The translations under genes were made by a program, and so were the position numbers. Of a stretch of 64,000 bases of DNA, positions 22,983-31,933 are shown piece after piece. The notes beneath the pieces were generated by a model. It saw only the letters and a list, made by a program, of their open reading frames with translations. It was not told the origin of the DNA and ran no database searches. The number at the start of each line of letters is the position of its first letter. Within the stretch, counting starts at the first letter, position 1. This stretch comes from Methylocapsa sp. S129 (GTDB lineage: Bacteria; Pseudomonadota; Alphaproteobacteria; Rhizobiales; Beijerinckiaceae), in the NCBI RefSeq assembly GCF_009765995.1, contig NZ_LMUI01000024.1, forward strand, positions 1-64,000, given 5' to 3'.

Positions 22983-23366
22983 TCAATCAATGTCCAGGAG
23001 ATAGGCGGCGGGCAGATGGCGCGGCAAGCGCCCCGGCGCGATGAAAACCGCATCGCCGCGCAAGGTCGCGCTCATCGCCCAAGGGTTGCGCGTCAGCCAG
23101 ACGCGGGCCGCCTGCGACATGCGGCGGCGCTTGACCTCGCTGATCGCGATCGCCGCCTCATCGAGGCCCGGGCGCGCCTTCACCTCGACGAAGGCGACGA
23201 CGTCGCCGCGCCGCGCGACAATGTCGATTTCGCCGCCGGCGACCGAAAACCGGCGCGCGAGAATGCGATAGCCCCTGAGCAGCAACCAGGCGGCCGCGAG
23301 CCATTCGGCGCGCAGGCCGAACAGATGGGCGCGCCGCTTCGCGTCAGGCCTTGCGGAGCGGCCCAT
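22983..23366 (-). CDS. YraN family (UPF0102) nuclease-fold protein
   Basis: A 127-residue UPF0102/YraN protein. The conserved core [38 protein letters not shown] carries the D...E-x-K residues of a restriction-endonuclease-like fold. Its role is not firmly known; a nuclease or Holliday-junction function has been suggested for the family. The ATG directly follows the rsmI stop (TAGATG), so translation is probably coupled. A 115-nt gap separates it from gshB. Confidence 0.93.
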   Translation of the reverse strand: MGRSARPDAKRRAHLFGLRAEWLAAAWLLLRGYRILARRFSVAGGEIDIVARRGDVVAFVEVKARPGLDEAAIAISEVKRRRMSQAARVWLTRNPWAMSATLRGDAVFIAPGRLPRHLPAAYLLDID

Positions 23367-24290
23367 CTAGCGTTTCGAACCAGCCAAGGTCAGCGCGCGC
23401 GCGTAGACCTGCCGGCGCGGCGCACCCGTTTGCGCGGAGACGGCGGCGGCGGCGTCCTTGACCGACAGGCTTTCGAGCGCGCCCTGCAACAGCCGGTCGA
23501 GCTCCTCTTCCGCGACCGGCGCGGCGGTGTCCGGCGGCCCGACGAGGACGACGATTTCGCCCTTCGGGGGGCCTTCCGCATCAAATTGCGCGGCAAGCGC
23601 GGCAAGGGTTCCGCGCCGCGTAGTCTCGTAAAGCTTGGTGAGTTCGCGCGCGACGGCGGCGGGGCGGTCGCCCAGTTCGGCGGCCAGATCGGTCAGCATT
23701 TCGGCAAGGCGCCGGGGCGATTCGAAGAACACCAATGTCGCGGGCACGAAGGCCAATTCGTTGATGCGCGCGCGCCGGGCCGCGCTTTTGGGCGGCAAAA
23801 AGCCTTCAAAAAAGAAGCGATCGGTCGGCAACCCCGCCACCACCAGCGCCGCCAGCACGGCGGAGGGCCCGGGAACGCTGGTGACGGCGACGCCCGCCGC
23901 CAGCGCCTCGGCGACCAGCTTGTAGCCAGGATCGGAGACGAGCGGCGTGCCGGCGTCGGAGATCAACGCCAGCGCGGCGCCTTCGGCGAGCCGCGCCAGC
24001 AGATGTGGGCGCATCACCGCCGCATTATGCTCGTGATAGGCGACGAGCGGGGTCGTGACGCCATAATGGGCGAGGAGATTATGTGAAACCCGTGTGTCCT
24101 CGGCGATCACCGCATCGGCGGCCGCGAGAGTCGCGATCGCGCGCAAAGTGATGTCGCGCAGATTGCCGATCGGCGTCGCCACGACATGCAGGCCCGGCGC
24201 GATCGGCTCGGCTTCCGCGCGCATGCCCAGCGCTGTGAAGGCGCTTGGCTGGGAAATTTGAGTTTTATCCACATCGTCGCGCCGCGTCAT
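23367..24290 (-). CDS. rsmI: 16S rRNA (cytidine1402-2'-O)-methyltransferase RsmI
   Basis: A 307-residue SAM-dependent methyltransferase of the tetrapyrrole methylase fold. RsmI 2'-O-methylates C1402 in the 16S rRNA decoding centre. Signatures are LHVVATPIGNLRDITLRA, the DAVIAEDTR segment, LISDAGTPLVSDPGYKLV and GFLPPKSAARRARI. The ATG at 24290 has a strong GGAGG 5 nt upstream; an upstream TTG is less likely. It heads the minus-strand operon and is divergent from the penicillin-binding protein activator, a common alphaproteobacterial arrangement. Confidence 0.96.
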   Translation of the reverse strand: MTRRDDVDKTQISQPSAFTALGMRAEAEPIAPGLHVVATPIGNLRDITLRAIATLAAADAVIAEDTRVSHNLLAHYGVTTPLVAYHEHNAAVMRPHLLARLAEGAALALISDAGTPLVSDPGYKLVAEALAAGVAVTSVPGPSAVLAALVVAGLPTDRFFFEGFLPPKSAARRARINELAFVPATLVFFESPRRLAEMLTDLAAELGDRPAAVARELTKLYETTRRGTLAALAAQFDAEGPPKGEIVVLVGPPDTAAPVAEEELDRLLQGALESLSVKDAAAAVSAQTGAPRRQVYARALTLAGSKR

Positions 24291-24490
24291 CGCCGCCTCC
24301 AGAGCCAAAGGGAAACGCCATCGCAGCCGTCGCTCCTTGAGGAACCATTTACCATCAGGGGCTTAAAATGCCATAATTGGCCGCGAAGACCGTAACGGCG
24401 AGGATATCGCCGGGCTCGCGCGGGCCTCGATCGACGGCGCGCCAGCCTGTTGGGGAAACTTCCTTAGGCGTGGCTGATTTGGGGGTCCGA

Positions 24491-25711
24491 ATGTCGGCTT
24501 TTGCCTCATTGTCTAACTTCGGGCGCCTTGTCGCCAGGCCAGCCACGCTCGTTTTTGCCGGTTGCGCGGCCCTGGCCCTGGCGGGCTGCGGCCCGACCGG
24601 CGAGCCCAGTTTCGACAATTCGATGGCCGCGCCGACGACGCCGGTGCAGTCCCAGCCCCTCAACGGCGCAGCCGCGGTCGGAGAGACCTTGGGCACGGGC
24701 CCGGTGCGCATCGGCCTGATCCTGCCGCTCACCCAGGGGAGCAATCCCAGCGCGGTCGGCGCCTCGCTGCGCAACGCCGCCCAATTGGCGGTGGAGGAAT
24801 CGGGAGCGAGCGACGTGACCCTGATGATCCTCGACGACCATTCGACGCCCGAAGGCGCCGCCCAGGCCGCCCAGGCGGCGATCGGGGCGGGCGCGGAACT
24901 GCTCATCGGCCCGCTGTTCTCGCCCAGCGTGCGCGAGGTCGGCAGAATCGCCAAAGCCGCCAACCGCCCGGTCATCGCTTTTTCGACCGACACCAGCGTC
25001 GCCGCGCGCGGCGTCTATCTCCTGTCGTTCCTGATCGAGGGCTATGTCGACCGGATCATGGATTATGCGAAATCGAAGGGAAAGCAGTCCGTCGCCGCCA
25101 TGGCGCCGCAAAGCGATTACGGCAACATCGCCGTCGCGGAATTCCAGCAGGCCGCCTCGCGCCTCAACCTTCGCGTGGTGACGATCGCCCGTTATGCGCC
25201 CGGTCAGGCCGCCGTCGCCGCCAAGGAGATCGCCGCGGTCGGCAATCAGATCGACGCTCTGTTCATTCCCGACCAGGCGGACGGCATGGACGGCATCAAT
25301 GCGGCGCTCGCCTCCAATGGCATAAAGACGCAAATCCTTGGAACGGGAATCTGGAACGACCCGCGCGTCCTGAAACTGCCCGCGCTGCAGGGCGCATGGT
25401 TCGCGGCGCCCGAGAACGCCGGCTTCAACGCTTTCGCCGCGCGCTATCGCGCCAAGTTCAACACTGACCCGACGCGACTGGCGACGCTCGCCTATGACGC
25501 GGTCTCTCTCGTCGCGGCGCTGGCGCGCACGCAGGGGCAGCAACGCTTCACCGAGAAGGTTCTCACCAATGCGTCGGGCTTCAACGGCGCGGACGGCGTC
25601 TTCCGCTTCCACCTCGATGGGCCGGACGAGCGCGGCCTCGCCGTCATGCAGATCGTCAACGGCGCCGCCTCGGTGCTGAGCCCCGCCCCGCGCAGTTTTG
25701 CGGGCGGGTGA
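24491..25711 (+). CDS. penicillin-binding protein activator (LpoA-like lipoprotein)
   Basis: A 406-residue lipoprotein with lipobox LAGC (Cys33) and a type 1 periplasmic binding-protein fold (RIGLILPLTQGSNPSAVG, LLIGPLFSPSVREVGRIAK, VGNQIDALFIPDQ). In gammaproteobacteria LpoA activates PBP1A. Alphaproteobacterial homologues are annotated by similarity and their partner is less well known. The ATG at 24491 is chosen because it directly precedes the signal peptide; the upstream frame is not family-like. Divergent from rsmI, as in related genomes. Confidence 0.88.
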   Translation: MSAFASLSNFGRLVARPATLVFAGCAALALAGCGPTGEPSFDNSMAAPTTPVQSQPLNGAAAVGETLGTGPVRIGLILPLTQGSNPSAVGASLRNAAQLAVEESGASDVTLMILDDHSTPEGAAQAAQAAIGAGAELLIGPLFSPSVREVGRIAKAANRPVIAFSTDTSVAARGVYLLSFLIEGYVDRIMDYAKSKGKQSVAAMAPQSDYGNIAVAEFQQAASRLNLRVVTIARYAPGQAAVAAKEIAAVGNQIDALFIPDQADGMDGINAALASNGIKTQILGTGIWNDPRVLKLPALQGAWFAAPENAGFNAFAARYRAKFNTDPTRLATLAYDAVSLVAALARTQGQQRFTEKVLTNASGFNGADGVFRFHLDGPDERGLAVMQIVNGAASVLSPAPRSFAGG

Positions 25712-25794
25712 GGAGGACGGCGCAGATCAATCGGCCTGCAGGCCGTCGCTGCGATGGGTCGGAGGACGATCATGGCGGACCAGGCGTCCAGAAC

Positions 25795-26053
25795 CAGAAG
25801 ATGAGCCTGGACGGCCAGCACATCATGATGGGACAAGGCAGCAAAGAAAAGCGGATGCTCAGCGCCAGCGAAACGCAGGCCGCGACGCAGGGCGTCTTCG
25901 CATCTCGCCGATGCCGACGCCCATTATCAACGGGCGCACGCGGCGGGCGCCGAGATCGAAAAACCGCCCGAGGACTTGCCCTACGGGCGCAGCTATACCG
26001 CGCGCAATCCCGAAGGCCACCCATGGTTTTTCACGACGCCGCCGGCTGGATAA
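25795..26053 (+). pseudogene. frameshifted VOC/glyoxalase-family relic
   Basis: Two frames carry pieces of one VOC protein. The first reads KMSLDGQHIMMGQGS (from about 25795), like the AEMRLGDS-x-IMLG strand of PhnB/glyoxalase-like proteins. After a frameshift near 25905 the second reads ADADAHYQRAHAAGAEIEKP, then EDLPYGRSYTARNPEGHPWF and a stop at 26051-26053, which is the standard VOC C-terminal half. The N-terminal third is not found. No continuous frame joins the parts, so it is decayed unless the sequence has an error. Confidence 0.75.
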
Positions 26054-26134
26054 CGAATGCGACTCCAAGAGGAAGCGGGACATTATGACAGCATTAGCGA
26101 CCTATATGGCGCCCGCCATCGCGGCGCGTCGCAA

Positions 26135-26302
26135 TTAGGAAAGCAGACGCGCGGACTCGCCGCGCGCCTCCAGTCGCTGCACCGCCCTTTTGTTGAAAGA
26201 GACAAAGGTTTCCGCGCCAAGCCAGGCGATTTCGACGGCGATGACCCCATCGGCGATTAGCGCTCCGTCGGCGTATGCGCCTGCGATCGGCGAAGCTTCC
26301 AT
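26135..26302 (-). pseudogene. 3' relic of a PIN-domain (VapC-like) toxin gene
   Basis: The minus strand reads ADGVIAVEIAWLGAETFVSF and ends EARGESARLLS with a TAA stop at 26135-26137. This closely matches the C-terminus of the intact PIN toxin encoded at 27537-27935 (ADGVIAFEGAWLGAEAFVSF, KARGESARLLS). The similarity is also seen at DNA level over about 125 nt, roughly three quarters identical. The N-terminal two thirds, including the first catalytic Asp, are missing. It is a decayed copy in the same orientation as the intact gene, with the sulfotransferase gene between them. Confidence 0.78.
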
Positions 26303-26395
26303 TTCCGCCGGCGCACCTCGTAGAATTGACGATCGCTCCTAAAGCTATTGAAGTAAAACAAAAACCGGGAGGAGCTCTGTGTTGTTGAAAACAAT

Positions 26396-27355
26396 ATGAC
26401 GCCGAAAGTGATTTTTCATATCGGCCAAACCAAGACCGGAACCACATCGTTCCTAAATTTCTGCTGGCGGCATCGGGACTTGCTCAGGCGCCGCGGAATT
26501 CTTTATCCCGGAAATCAGCTTGGGCGGCATAGAAACCATTCGCCGCTGGTCGCCAGTTATATCGCACACCGGCCGGAAGGTCCTTCGCTCGCGCTGCGAT
26601 GGTCTCATCGAACGGAGGCGGTGCGCGACCTTGCGGGCGAGATCGATGCGACCCAGGCCGGGACCGTTCTCATCAGCTCCGAACATTTCTCCAAGCACTT
26701 CGATCGCCCCGAGGCGCTGCGGCTCGCGACCGATTTCAGCCGTTACGAGCCGCGGATCGTCATAACCTTGCGCAGCCTGCACGGCCGCTTCCTGTCGGCC
26801 TACAACACCCATGTGACGGCCGGCGGCTGGCTCACGATCGAGGAATATGCGCGCAGCGTGCTGATCCCCGTCACCCGCTATATGAGCATGCGCGAAACCC
26901 TGCTGATCTGGCAGGAGGCTTTCGGCGCTGAGCGCATCCACGTCATCGATTATGACGCGCAGATCGATGTGACGCCGGCGATCCTCCGCCATTGCGGGTT
27001 CGATGAAAGCCTGGCTGGAACGGGCCGCCATCGCAACCGCGTTTCGCTCCTCCCCGGCAATATTGAAGCGCTGCGCCGCGCCAATGTCGCGATCAAGCGC
27101 ACCGTCGCGCGAGGCGACAGCTTGGCTGGCTGGGCGGCGCTTTCGCTGCTGTCAATCTTGTGCCGGCAGCCGCTCGCCATGCTTTCATCGATGTCGCGAC
27201 GCAGGACCTGGGCGCTCAGCGCCCCTGCGATAAAGGCGCTCGACGAAATCGCCGCCAGCGATCGCCAGTTCGTGGCGGAGACTTATGGGCTTGCCCTTGT
27301 GGGAGACGCGCAGGCGAGAGAGCGCATCCTCGTCTCGGAGACTCCGCCCGCGTAA
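26396..27355 (+). CDS. sulfotransferase-family protein
   Basis: A 319-residue protein with the 5'-phosphosulfate-binding loop of sulfotransferases at the N-terminus (FHIGQTKTGTTSFLNF, residues 7-22) and a 3'-phosphate-binding-like segment (EPRIVITLRSLHGRFLSAYN) with the conserved Arg and Ser. The family transfers sulfate from PAPS to carbohydrates, lipids or peptides; the substrate is unknown. The ATG at 26396 has no adjacent Shine-Dalgarno. GGAGG instead precedes a six-codon frame (GTG at 26379) whose stop overlaps this ATG, so coupled translation is possible. Flanked by vapC relic and vapBC, in an accessory region. Confidence 0.8.
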   Translation: MTPKVIFHIGQTKTGTTSFLNFCWRHRDLLRRRGILYPGNQLGRHRNHSPLVASYIAHRPEGPSLALRWSHRTEAVRDLAGEIDATQAGTVLISSEHFSKHFDRPEALRLATDFSRYEPRIVITLRSLHGRFLSAYNTHVTAGGWLTIEEYARSVLIPVTRYMSMRETLLIWQEAFGAERIHVIDYDAQIDVTPAILRHCGFDESLAGTGRHRNRVSLLPGNIEALRRANVAIKRTVARGDSLAGWAALSLLSILCRQPLAMLSSMSRRRTWALSAPAIKALDEIAASDRQFVAETYGLALVGDAQARERILVSETPPA

Positions 27356-27413
27356 TCCGCGATGATCGAGCAACGCCGTTTCCCGCGGCGCCCCAATCAA
27401 CGTGAAACACGCG

Positions 27414-27507
27414 CCCGTCATCGCGAGCGACAGCGAAGCGATCCAGACGAAGGCTGCCAGAGCTTAGCCTGGATCGCTTCGTCGCTACGCTCCCTCGCGA
27501 TGACGGG
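27414..27507. repeat. imperfect palindromic repeat element (REP-like)
   Basis: The left arm (27414-27446, from CCCGTCATCGCGAG to AAGCGATCCAG) and the right arm (27469-27507, from CTGGATCGCTT to CTCGCGATGACGGG) are near-complementary around a 22-nt centre. Elements of this form, built on CGTCATxGCGAG...GCGAxCCAG, are widespread intergenic repeats in alphaproteobacteria. It lies between the sulfotransferase gene and the vapC-like gene and could form a strong hairpin in RNA. Confidence 0.85.
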
Positions 27508-27536
27508 GGAGCGTTCGGTCAGGAACAGGCTCCAGG

Positions 27537-27935
27537 CTAAGAAAGCAGACGAGCGGACTCGCCCCTCGCCTTCAGCAGCTTCACCGCCTGCTTATCAAAA
27601 GAGACAAAGGCTTCCGCTCCGAGCCAAGCGCCTTCAAAAGCGATGACTCCATCGGCGAAATCGCCGCCTGCTTCCAGCAGCGCCAACCCAGCCTGCACTG
27701 CAGGGCGATTCACCGCGACGTTGGCGCCATCGATCAGTCGTCGGATCGTCTCCGCAATTTCGCCCGCCGGCGTCTTGTAGCCCCGCGACAACACCCAGGA
27801 GAGCTCACACAATGTCGACAGCGCCAACGCGACCATTTCCGCACGCGCCAACTCTCTCTGAGCAATGCGGCTTTGCCGCTCGTCGTCGCCGGTTATCGCG
27901 CGAACCAGAACATTCGTATCGGCTGTGATCTTCAC
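27537..27935 (-). CDS. PIN-domain ribonuclease toxin, VapC-like
   Basis: A 132-residue PIN-domain protein. The acidic metal-binding residues are visible: Asp6 in ITADTNVLVRAI, Glu44 in LCELSWVL, the aspartates of DFADGVIAF and Asp in VSFDKQAV. VapC toxins cleave tRNA or rRNA. Its start overlaps the stop of the AbrB-type antitoxin gene (4-nt overlap), the usual coupled arrangement. A decayed copy of its 3' end lies 1.4 kb away. Target RNA is unknown. Confidence 0.92.
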   Translation of the reverse strand: MKITADTNVLVRAITGDDERQSRIAQRELARAEMVALALSTLCELSWVLSRGYKTPAGEIAETIRRLIDGANVAVNRPAVQAGLALLEAGGDFADGVIAFEGAWLGAEAFVSFDKQAVKLLKARGESARLLS

Positions 27936-28183
27936 CGTTTGCCGGCCCAGCCGTCGGCGGCCAATTCATTGATCTCTGCGATCGACAGAGGTCGGCCCTT
28001 CTCTTTCTTCAAGAAATTGAAGACATCAGAAATCTTGCCCTTCGAGCGCAGGGCCTTCACTTCGACCCGACCATCGGGAAGCTTTTCCACATTGATTTTC
28101 TCGCCGGGCTGCACGCCAAGATGTTTGAGGACATCCTGGCGCAAAGTGACTTGTCCCTTAGCGGTGACTTTGAGGGTAGACAT
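27932..28183 (-). CDS. AbrB/SpoVT-fold antitoxin
   Basis: An 83-residue antitoxin with an N-terminal swapped-hairpin AbrB domain (MSTLKVTAKGQVTLRQDVLK HLGV) for DNA binding and a C-terminal tail (FNFLKKEKGRPLSIAEIN) that would wrap the toxin. It should neutralise the downstream PIN toxin and repress the operon through the palindrome at 28210-28235. Antitoxin-first order with a 4-nt overlap is typical of VapBC modules. Confidence 0.9.
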   Translation of the reverse strand: MSTLKVTAKGQVTLRQDVLKHLGVQPGEKINVEKLPDGRVEVKALRSKGKISDVFNFLKKEKGRPLSIAEINELAADGWAGKR

Positions 28184-28209
28184 GGGGAAGCCTCGTGTTC
28201 TTGATCAAC

Positions 28210-28235
28210 ATTGTAAGGTAGAAACACCTTACAAT
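28210..28235. promoter_or_regulatory. operator palindrome upstream of the vapBC-type operon
   Basis: Perfect 10-bp inverted repeats, ATTGTAAGGT and ACCTTACAAT, are separated by 6 nt and lie 27-52 nt upstream of the antitoxin start. The stretch is more AT-rich than its surroundings. The position and symmetry suit autorepression by the AbrB-type antitoxin/toxin complex. Confidence 0.75.
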
Positions 28236-28395
28236 CAACGTCGAGGGTTTCCGCGAAATCAGAATTTCACCCGCCCGCAGCATTGCATGCGGCCCCTGCG
28301 CCACCCCTCCGATCACATGCCTCAGCAGGATGACTCCCCCGTCGCGCATGGGTAGAAATACGCTTGGGGCCGTCACACAATTGGCGCGGGGCGGA

Positions 28396-29016
28396 ATGAG
28401 CTATCTCATTCGCGATTATCTCGATGAATTGCAGAATTCCTTCGCGGCGGCGCCGCCGATCGATTCGAGCGTGCTGAAAACCCTCTACGATCGCCAAGAC
28501 TATGCGGCCATGCTGGGCTGGATCAAGAATTCAATGCGGCTCGATCTTCGCGTCGGCCTGCGCATTGTCGACGCACCCGATTCGTCCCCGCCGATGTGGA
28601 TCGAAATTCCGCAGCCGATGCCGCGCCGTGGAACCGCGGAGTTCCGCGAGACGCGCGTGATCGTCAATGCGCGCCGCGACGTGTTGGAAGCCAAATCGTT
28701 CGTGTGCGTCGTCGCCGGATTTTCGCACGAACTCTCGCATGCCGTTCTTTCCGCGATGGACCACAGGCTGCAGCACGAGGAGAAAGCCGTCGACCTCACG
28801 GCGATGCTGCTCGGCTACCAATCTTTCATTGGCGACGCAGAAGTCACCAAAATGGATGGCCTCATCTGGTCGCTCTTGCTGATGGCCGTATTGCTGCCGA
28901 CCGGTTTTCTCTTTTGGCGCAGCACGACGAAAACCTGGCGTCTCGGCTATTTGACCCGCGCGGAAGCCGCTGCCGCGCGGGACCATCTTGCACCAGCCGA
29001 ACGCCTGCGCGCATAG
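28396..29016 (+). CDS. membrane-anchored HExxH metallopeptidase-like protein
   Basis: A 206-residue protein with a zinc-protease motif HELSH (residues 111-115) in GFSHELSHAVL and a downstream HEEKAVDLTAMLLGY that may give the third (Glu) ligand near residue 128. A hydrophobic segment follows (GLIWSLLLMAVLLPTGFLFW, about 155-174), then a basic tail, so the catalytic part is probably cytosolic with a C-terminal anchor. The ATG at 28396 has a GGGGCGGA motif; in-frame ATGs at 28330 and 28348 are alternatives. Overall family not recognised; peptidase activity is inferred from the motif. Confidence 0.7.
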   Translation: MSYLIRDYLDELQNSFAAAPPIDSSVLKTLYDRQDYAAMLGWIKNSMRLDLRVGLRIVDAPDSSPPMWIEIPQPMPRRGTAEFRETRVIVNARRDVLEAKSFVCVVAGFSHELSHAVLSAMDHRLQHEEKAVDLTAMLLGYQSFIGDAEVTKMDGLIWSLLLMAVLLPTGFLFWRSTTKTWRLGYLTRAEAAAARDHLAPAERLRA

Positions 29017-29080
29017 GGAGTGCGGACGATACGGCAAGAACCCACTTGGGAAAGTTCACCGCCGGTCGCCGGCTACCCCC

Positions 29081-29103
29081 TCTTCCCCCGCAAGGGAGGA
29101 AGA
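29081..29103. terminator. hairpin between convergent genes, possible terminator
   Basis: A stem TCTTCC-CCC with a GCAA tetraloop and GGG-A-GGAAGA lies between the HExxH protein gene and the convergent clpB gene. There is no clear T tract, so it is terminator-like rather than a textbook site. Confidence 0.4.
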
Positions 29104-29116
29104 TGAGCCTGCCCCC

Positions 29117-31771
29117 TCACGCCCCCTTGGGGAAGCTCACTACCGTCGTCGCCTTGCCGCCCCTCGACGCCTCAGCTTCGGCGCTGCCGCCGATCGCCTT
29201 GCCGTTGATCATCAGCGCGCCATGCGACGCGCCGATCTTGACCACGGACCCGTCGGCCAGTTCCCCCGCCAGCAGCAATTGCGCGAGCGGGTCCTGCACC
29301 GATTTCTGGATGACGCGTTTCAGCGGCCTGGCGCCGTAGCTCGGGTCATAGCCCTTGTCGGCGAGCCATTGCCGGCCCTTCGCGTCGAGCTCCAGAACGA
29401 TCTTGCGATCCTCCAGCAGTTTGGCCAGCCGCTGGAACTGGATGTCGACGATGGCCGCCATATCCTCGCGCGCCAGGCGGTGGAACAGGATGATCTCGTC
29501 GACGCGGTTGAGGAATTCGGGGCGGAAATGACCGCGCACGACATGCATCACCTCGCCCTCGACCGCCTTGGAATCCTCGCCCTCTTTTTGGGCGACGAGA
29601 TATTCCGAACCGAGATTGGAGGTCATCACGATCAGCACGTTGCGGAAGTCGACCGTGCGGCCCTGGCCATCAGTCAGGCGGCCGTCGTCGAGCACCTGCA
29701 GCAGCACGTTAAAGACGTCGGGATGCGCCTTTTCGATCTCGTCGAACAAAACGACCTGATAGGGGCGCCGGCGCACCGCCTCGGTGAGCGCGCCGCCCTC
29801 GTCATAGCCGACATAGCCGGGCGGCGCCCCGATCAGACGCGAGACCGAGTGCTTCTCCATATATTCGGACATGTCGATGCGCACCATCGCCGTGTCGTCG
29901 TCGAACAGGAACGACGCCAGCGCCTTGGTCAGCTCGGTCTTGCCGACGCCCGTCGGCCCCAGGAACATGAACGAGCCGATCGGGCGATGCGGGTCTTGCA
30001 GGCCCGCGCGCGCGCGGCGCACGGCGGTGGCGACCGCCGTCACCGCCTCGCTCTGGCCGACGACGCGCTTGGCCAGCTCCGCCTCCATCTTAAGAAGCTT
30101 CTCGCGCTCGCCCGACAGCATCTTGTCGACCGGCACGCCGGTCCACCGCGACACAACCTGCGCGATCATGTCGGGCGTCACCGCTTCGTCGACAAGGTTG
30201 TCGGCGCTCGCCTCTTCGCTCTGGGCGAGTTTCTTTTCGAGTTCGGGGATGACGCCATAGGTCAGTTCGCCCGCGCGCTGATAATTGCCTTTGCGATGCA
30301 CCTCGGCGAGTTCGTTGCGCGCCGCTTCGAGCTGCTCCTTGACCTTCTGCGCCGCGCCAAGCTTGTCCTTCTCCGCGCGCCAGCGCGCCGTCAGCGCGGC
30401 CGACTTCTCCTCGAGATCGGCCAGTTCTGTCGACAGCTTCTTCAGGCGATCCTTGGAAGCCGCGTCCGTCTCTTTCTTCAGCGCCTCCTGCTCGATCTTG
30501 AGCTGGATGATGCGCCGGTCGAATTCATCAAGCTCCTCGGGCTTGGAATCGACCTGCATGCGCAGGCGCGACGAGGCCTCGTCGACGAGATCGATCGCCT
30601 TGTCCGGCAGGAAACGGTCGGCGATATAGCGGTTCGACAAAGTCGCCGCCGCGACGATCGCCGCGTCGGTGATATGCACGCCATGGTGCAGCTCGTATTT
30701 GTCCTTGAGGCCGCGCAGGATCGAAATCGTATCCTCGACCGTCGGCTCGGAGACGAACACAGGCTGGAAGCGGCGCGCGAGCGCGGCGTCCTTTTCGACA
30801 TGTTTGCGATATTCGTCGAGCGTGGTCGCGCCGATGCAATGCAATTCGCCGCGCGCCAGAGCGGGTTTGAGCAGGTTCGAGGCGTCCATCGCCCCGTCCG
30901 CTTTGCCCGCGCCGACCAACGTATGCATTTCGTCGATGAACAGAATGATGCCGCCCTCGGCCGCGGTCACCTCGTTGAGCACGGCTTTCAACCGCTCCTC
31001 GAATTCGCCGCGATATTTCGCGCCGGCGATGAGCGAGCCCATATCGAGCGCGAGCAGCTTCTTGTCTTTCAGGGATTCCGGCACGTCGCCATTGACGATG
31101 CGCAGAGCGAGGCCTTCGACGATCGCGGTTTTGCCGACGCCGGGCTCGCCGATCAGCACCGGATTGTTCTTGGTGCGGCGCGACAAAACCTGGATGGTGC
31201 GGCGGATTTCCTCGTCGCGGCCGATCACCGGATCGAGCTTGCCGGCGCGGGCGGCGTCCGTCAGGTTGCGCGCATATTTCTTGAGCGCGTCATAGGCGTT
31301 CTCGGCGCTCGCCGAATCGGCCGAGCGGCCCTTGCGCAGATCTTCGATCGCGGCGTTCAAGGTCTGGGCGGAAACGCCGGCGGCGGCGAGAATCTTGGCG
31401 GCTTCCGCGCCTTTCTCCATCGCGATGGCGAGCAGCAGGCGTTCGACGGTGACGAAGGAATCGCCCGCCTTCTGCGCGATCTTCTCGGCATTGTCGAACA
31501 GGCGCGCCGTGGTCGGCGCGAGATAAAGCTGGCCGGCGCCCGAGCCCTGCACCTTGGGGAGTTTGGCCAAGGCAAGCTCGACCGCGGCGAGCGCGTCGCG
31601 CGAGCGGCCGCCCGCCTTGTCGATCAGCCCGGCCGACAGGCCCTGGTCGTCGTCGAGCAACACCTTGAGCAGGTGCTCGGGGGTGAATTGCTGATGGCCT
31701 TCGCGAAGCGCCAAAGATTGCGCGCTCTGGATGAATCCCCTTGCGCGCTCCGTGTATTTTTCCAAATTCAT
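29117..31771 (-). CDS. clpB: ATP-dependent disaggregase ClpB
   Basis: An 884-residue Hsp100 chaperone that dissolves protein aggregates with DnaK. It has the N-terminal Clp repeat domain ([20 protein letters not shown]), two AAA+ domains with Walker A motifs GEPGVGKT and GPTGVGKT, and a long coiled-coil M domain between them ([20 protein letters not shown]). No ClpP-binding loop is evident, as expected for ClpB. The ATG at 31771 has GAGGAG about 8 nt upstream. The C-terminal tail is somewhat longer than in E. coli. Related in function to GrpE encoded about 10 kb away. Confidence 0.98.
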   Translation of the reverse strand: MNLEKYTERARGFIQSAQSLALREGHQQFTPEHLLKVLLDDDQGLSAGLIDKAGGRSRDALAAVELALAKLPKVQGSGAGQLYLAPTTARLFDNAEKIAQKAGDSFVTVERLLLAIAMEKGAEAAKILAAAGVSAQTLNAAIEDLRKGRSADSASAENAYDALKKYARNLTDAARAGKLDPVIGRDEEIRRTIQVLSRRTKNNPVLIGEPGVGKTAIVEGLALRIVNGDVPESLKDKKLLALDMGSLIAGAKYRGEFEERLKAVLNEVTAAEGGIILFIDEMHTLVGAGKADGAMDASNLLKPALARGELHCIGATTLDEYRKHVEKDAALARRFQPVFVSEPTVEDTISILRGLKDKYELHHGVHITDAAIVAAATLSNRYIADRFLPDKAIDLVDEASSRLRMQVDSKPEELDEFDRRIIQLKIEQEALKKETDAASKDRLKKLSTELADLEEKSAALTARWRAEKDKLGAAQKVKEQLEAARNELAEVHRKGNYQRAGELTYGVIPELEKKLAQSEEASADNLVDEAVTPDMIAQVVSRWTGVPVDKMLSGEREKLLKMEAELAKRVVGQSEAVTAVATAVRRARAGLQDPHRPIGSFMFLGPTGVGKTELTKALASFLFDDDTAMVRIDMSEYMEKHSVSRLIGAPPGYVGYDEGGALTEAVRRRPYQVVLFDEIEKAHPDVFNVLLQVLDDGRLTDGQGRTVDFRNVLIVMTSNLGSEYLVAQKEGEDSKAVEGEVMHVVRGHFRPEFLNRVDEIILFHRLAREDMAAIVDIQFQRLAKLLEDRKIVLELDAKGRQWLADKGYDPSYGARPLKRVIQKSVQDPLAQLLLAGELADGSVVKIGASHGALMINGKAIGGSAEAEASRGGKATTVVSFPKGA

Positions 31772-31933
31772 TTCGTTCTCTCCTCGGCTCCGGCCGCGCC
31801 CCGAAGCGACGCCGACCGGCCCAAACGATGATGGATTTGCCGCATGAAGCGGCATGACTGTTATTTAGGCGCATTATCGGCGCGTGGAAGGGGGAAATGT
31901 GGGGAATTTGTATAACTGCCGGCGGGGGCGAAC

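Noticed and set aside
28988-31831. Very long plus-strand open frame antisense to clpB
   Set aside because: A shadow of clpB codon bias; composition is Arg/His/Gln-rich without motifs.
31772-31870. Possible heat-shock (sigma-32) promoter upstream of clpB
   Set aside because: A CTTCCA and CCTAAATA pair can be aligned, but the match to the known alphaproteobacterial consensus is too poor to call.
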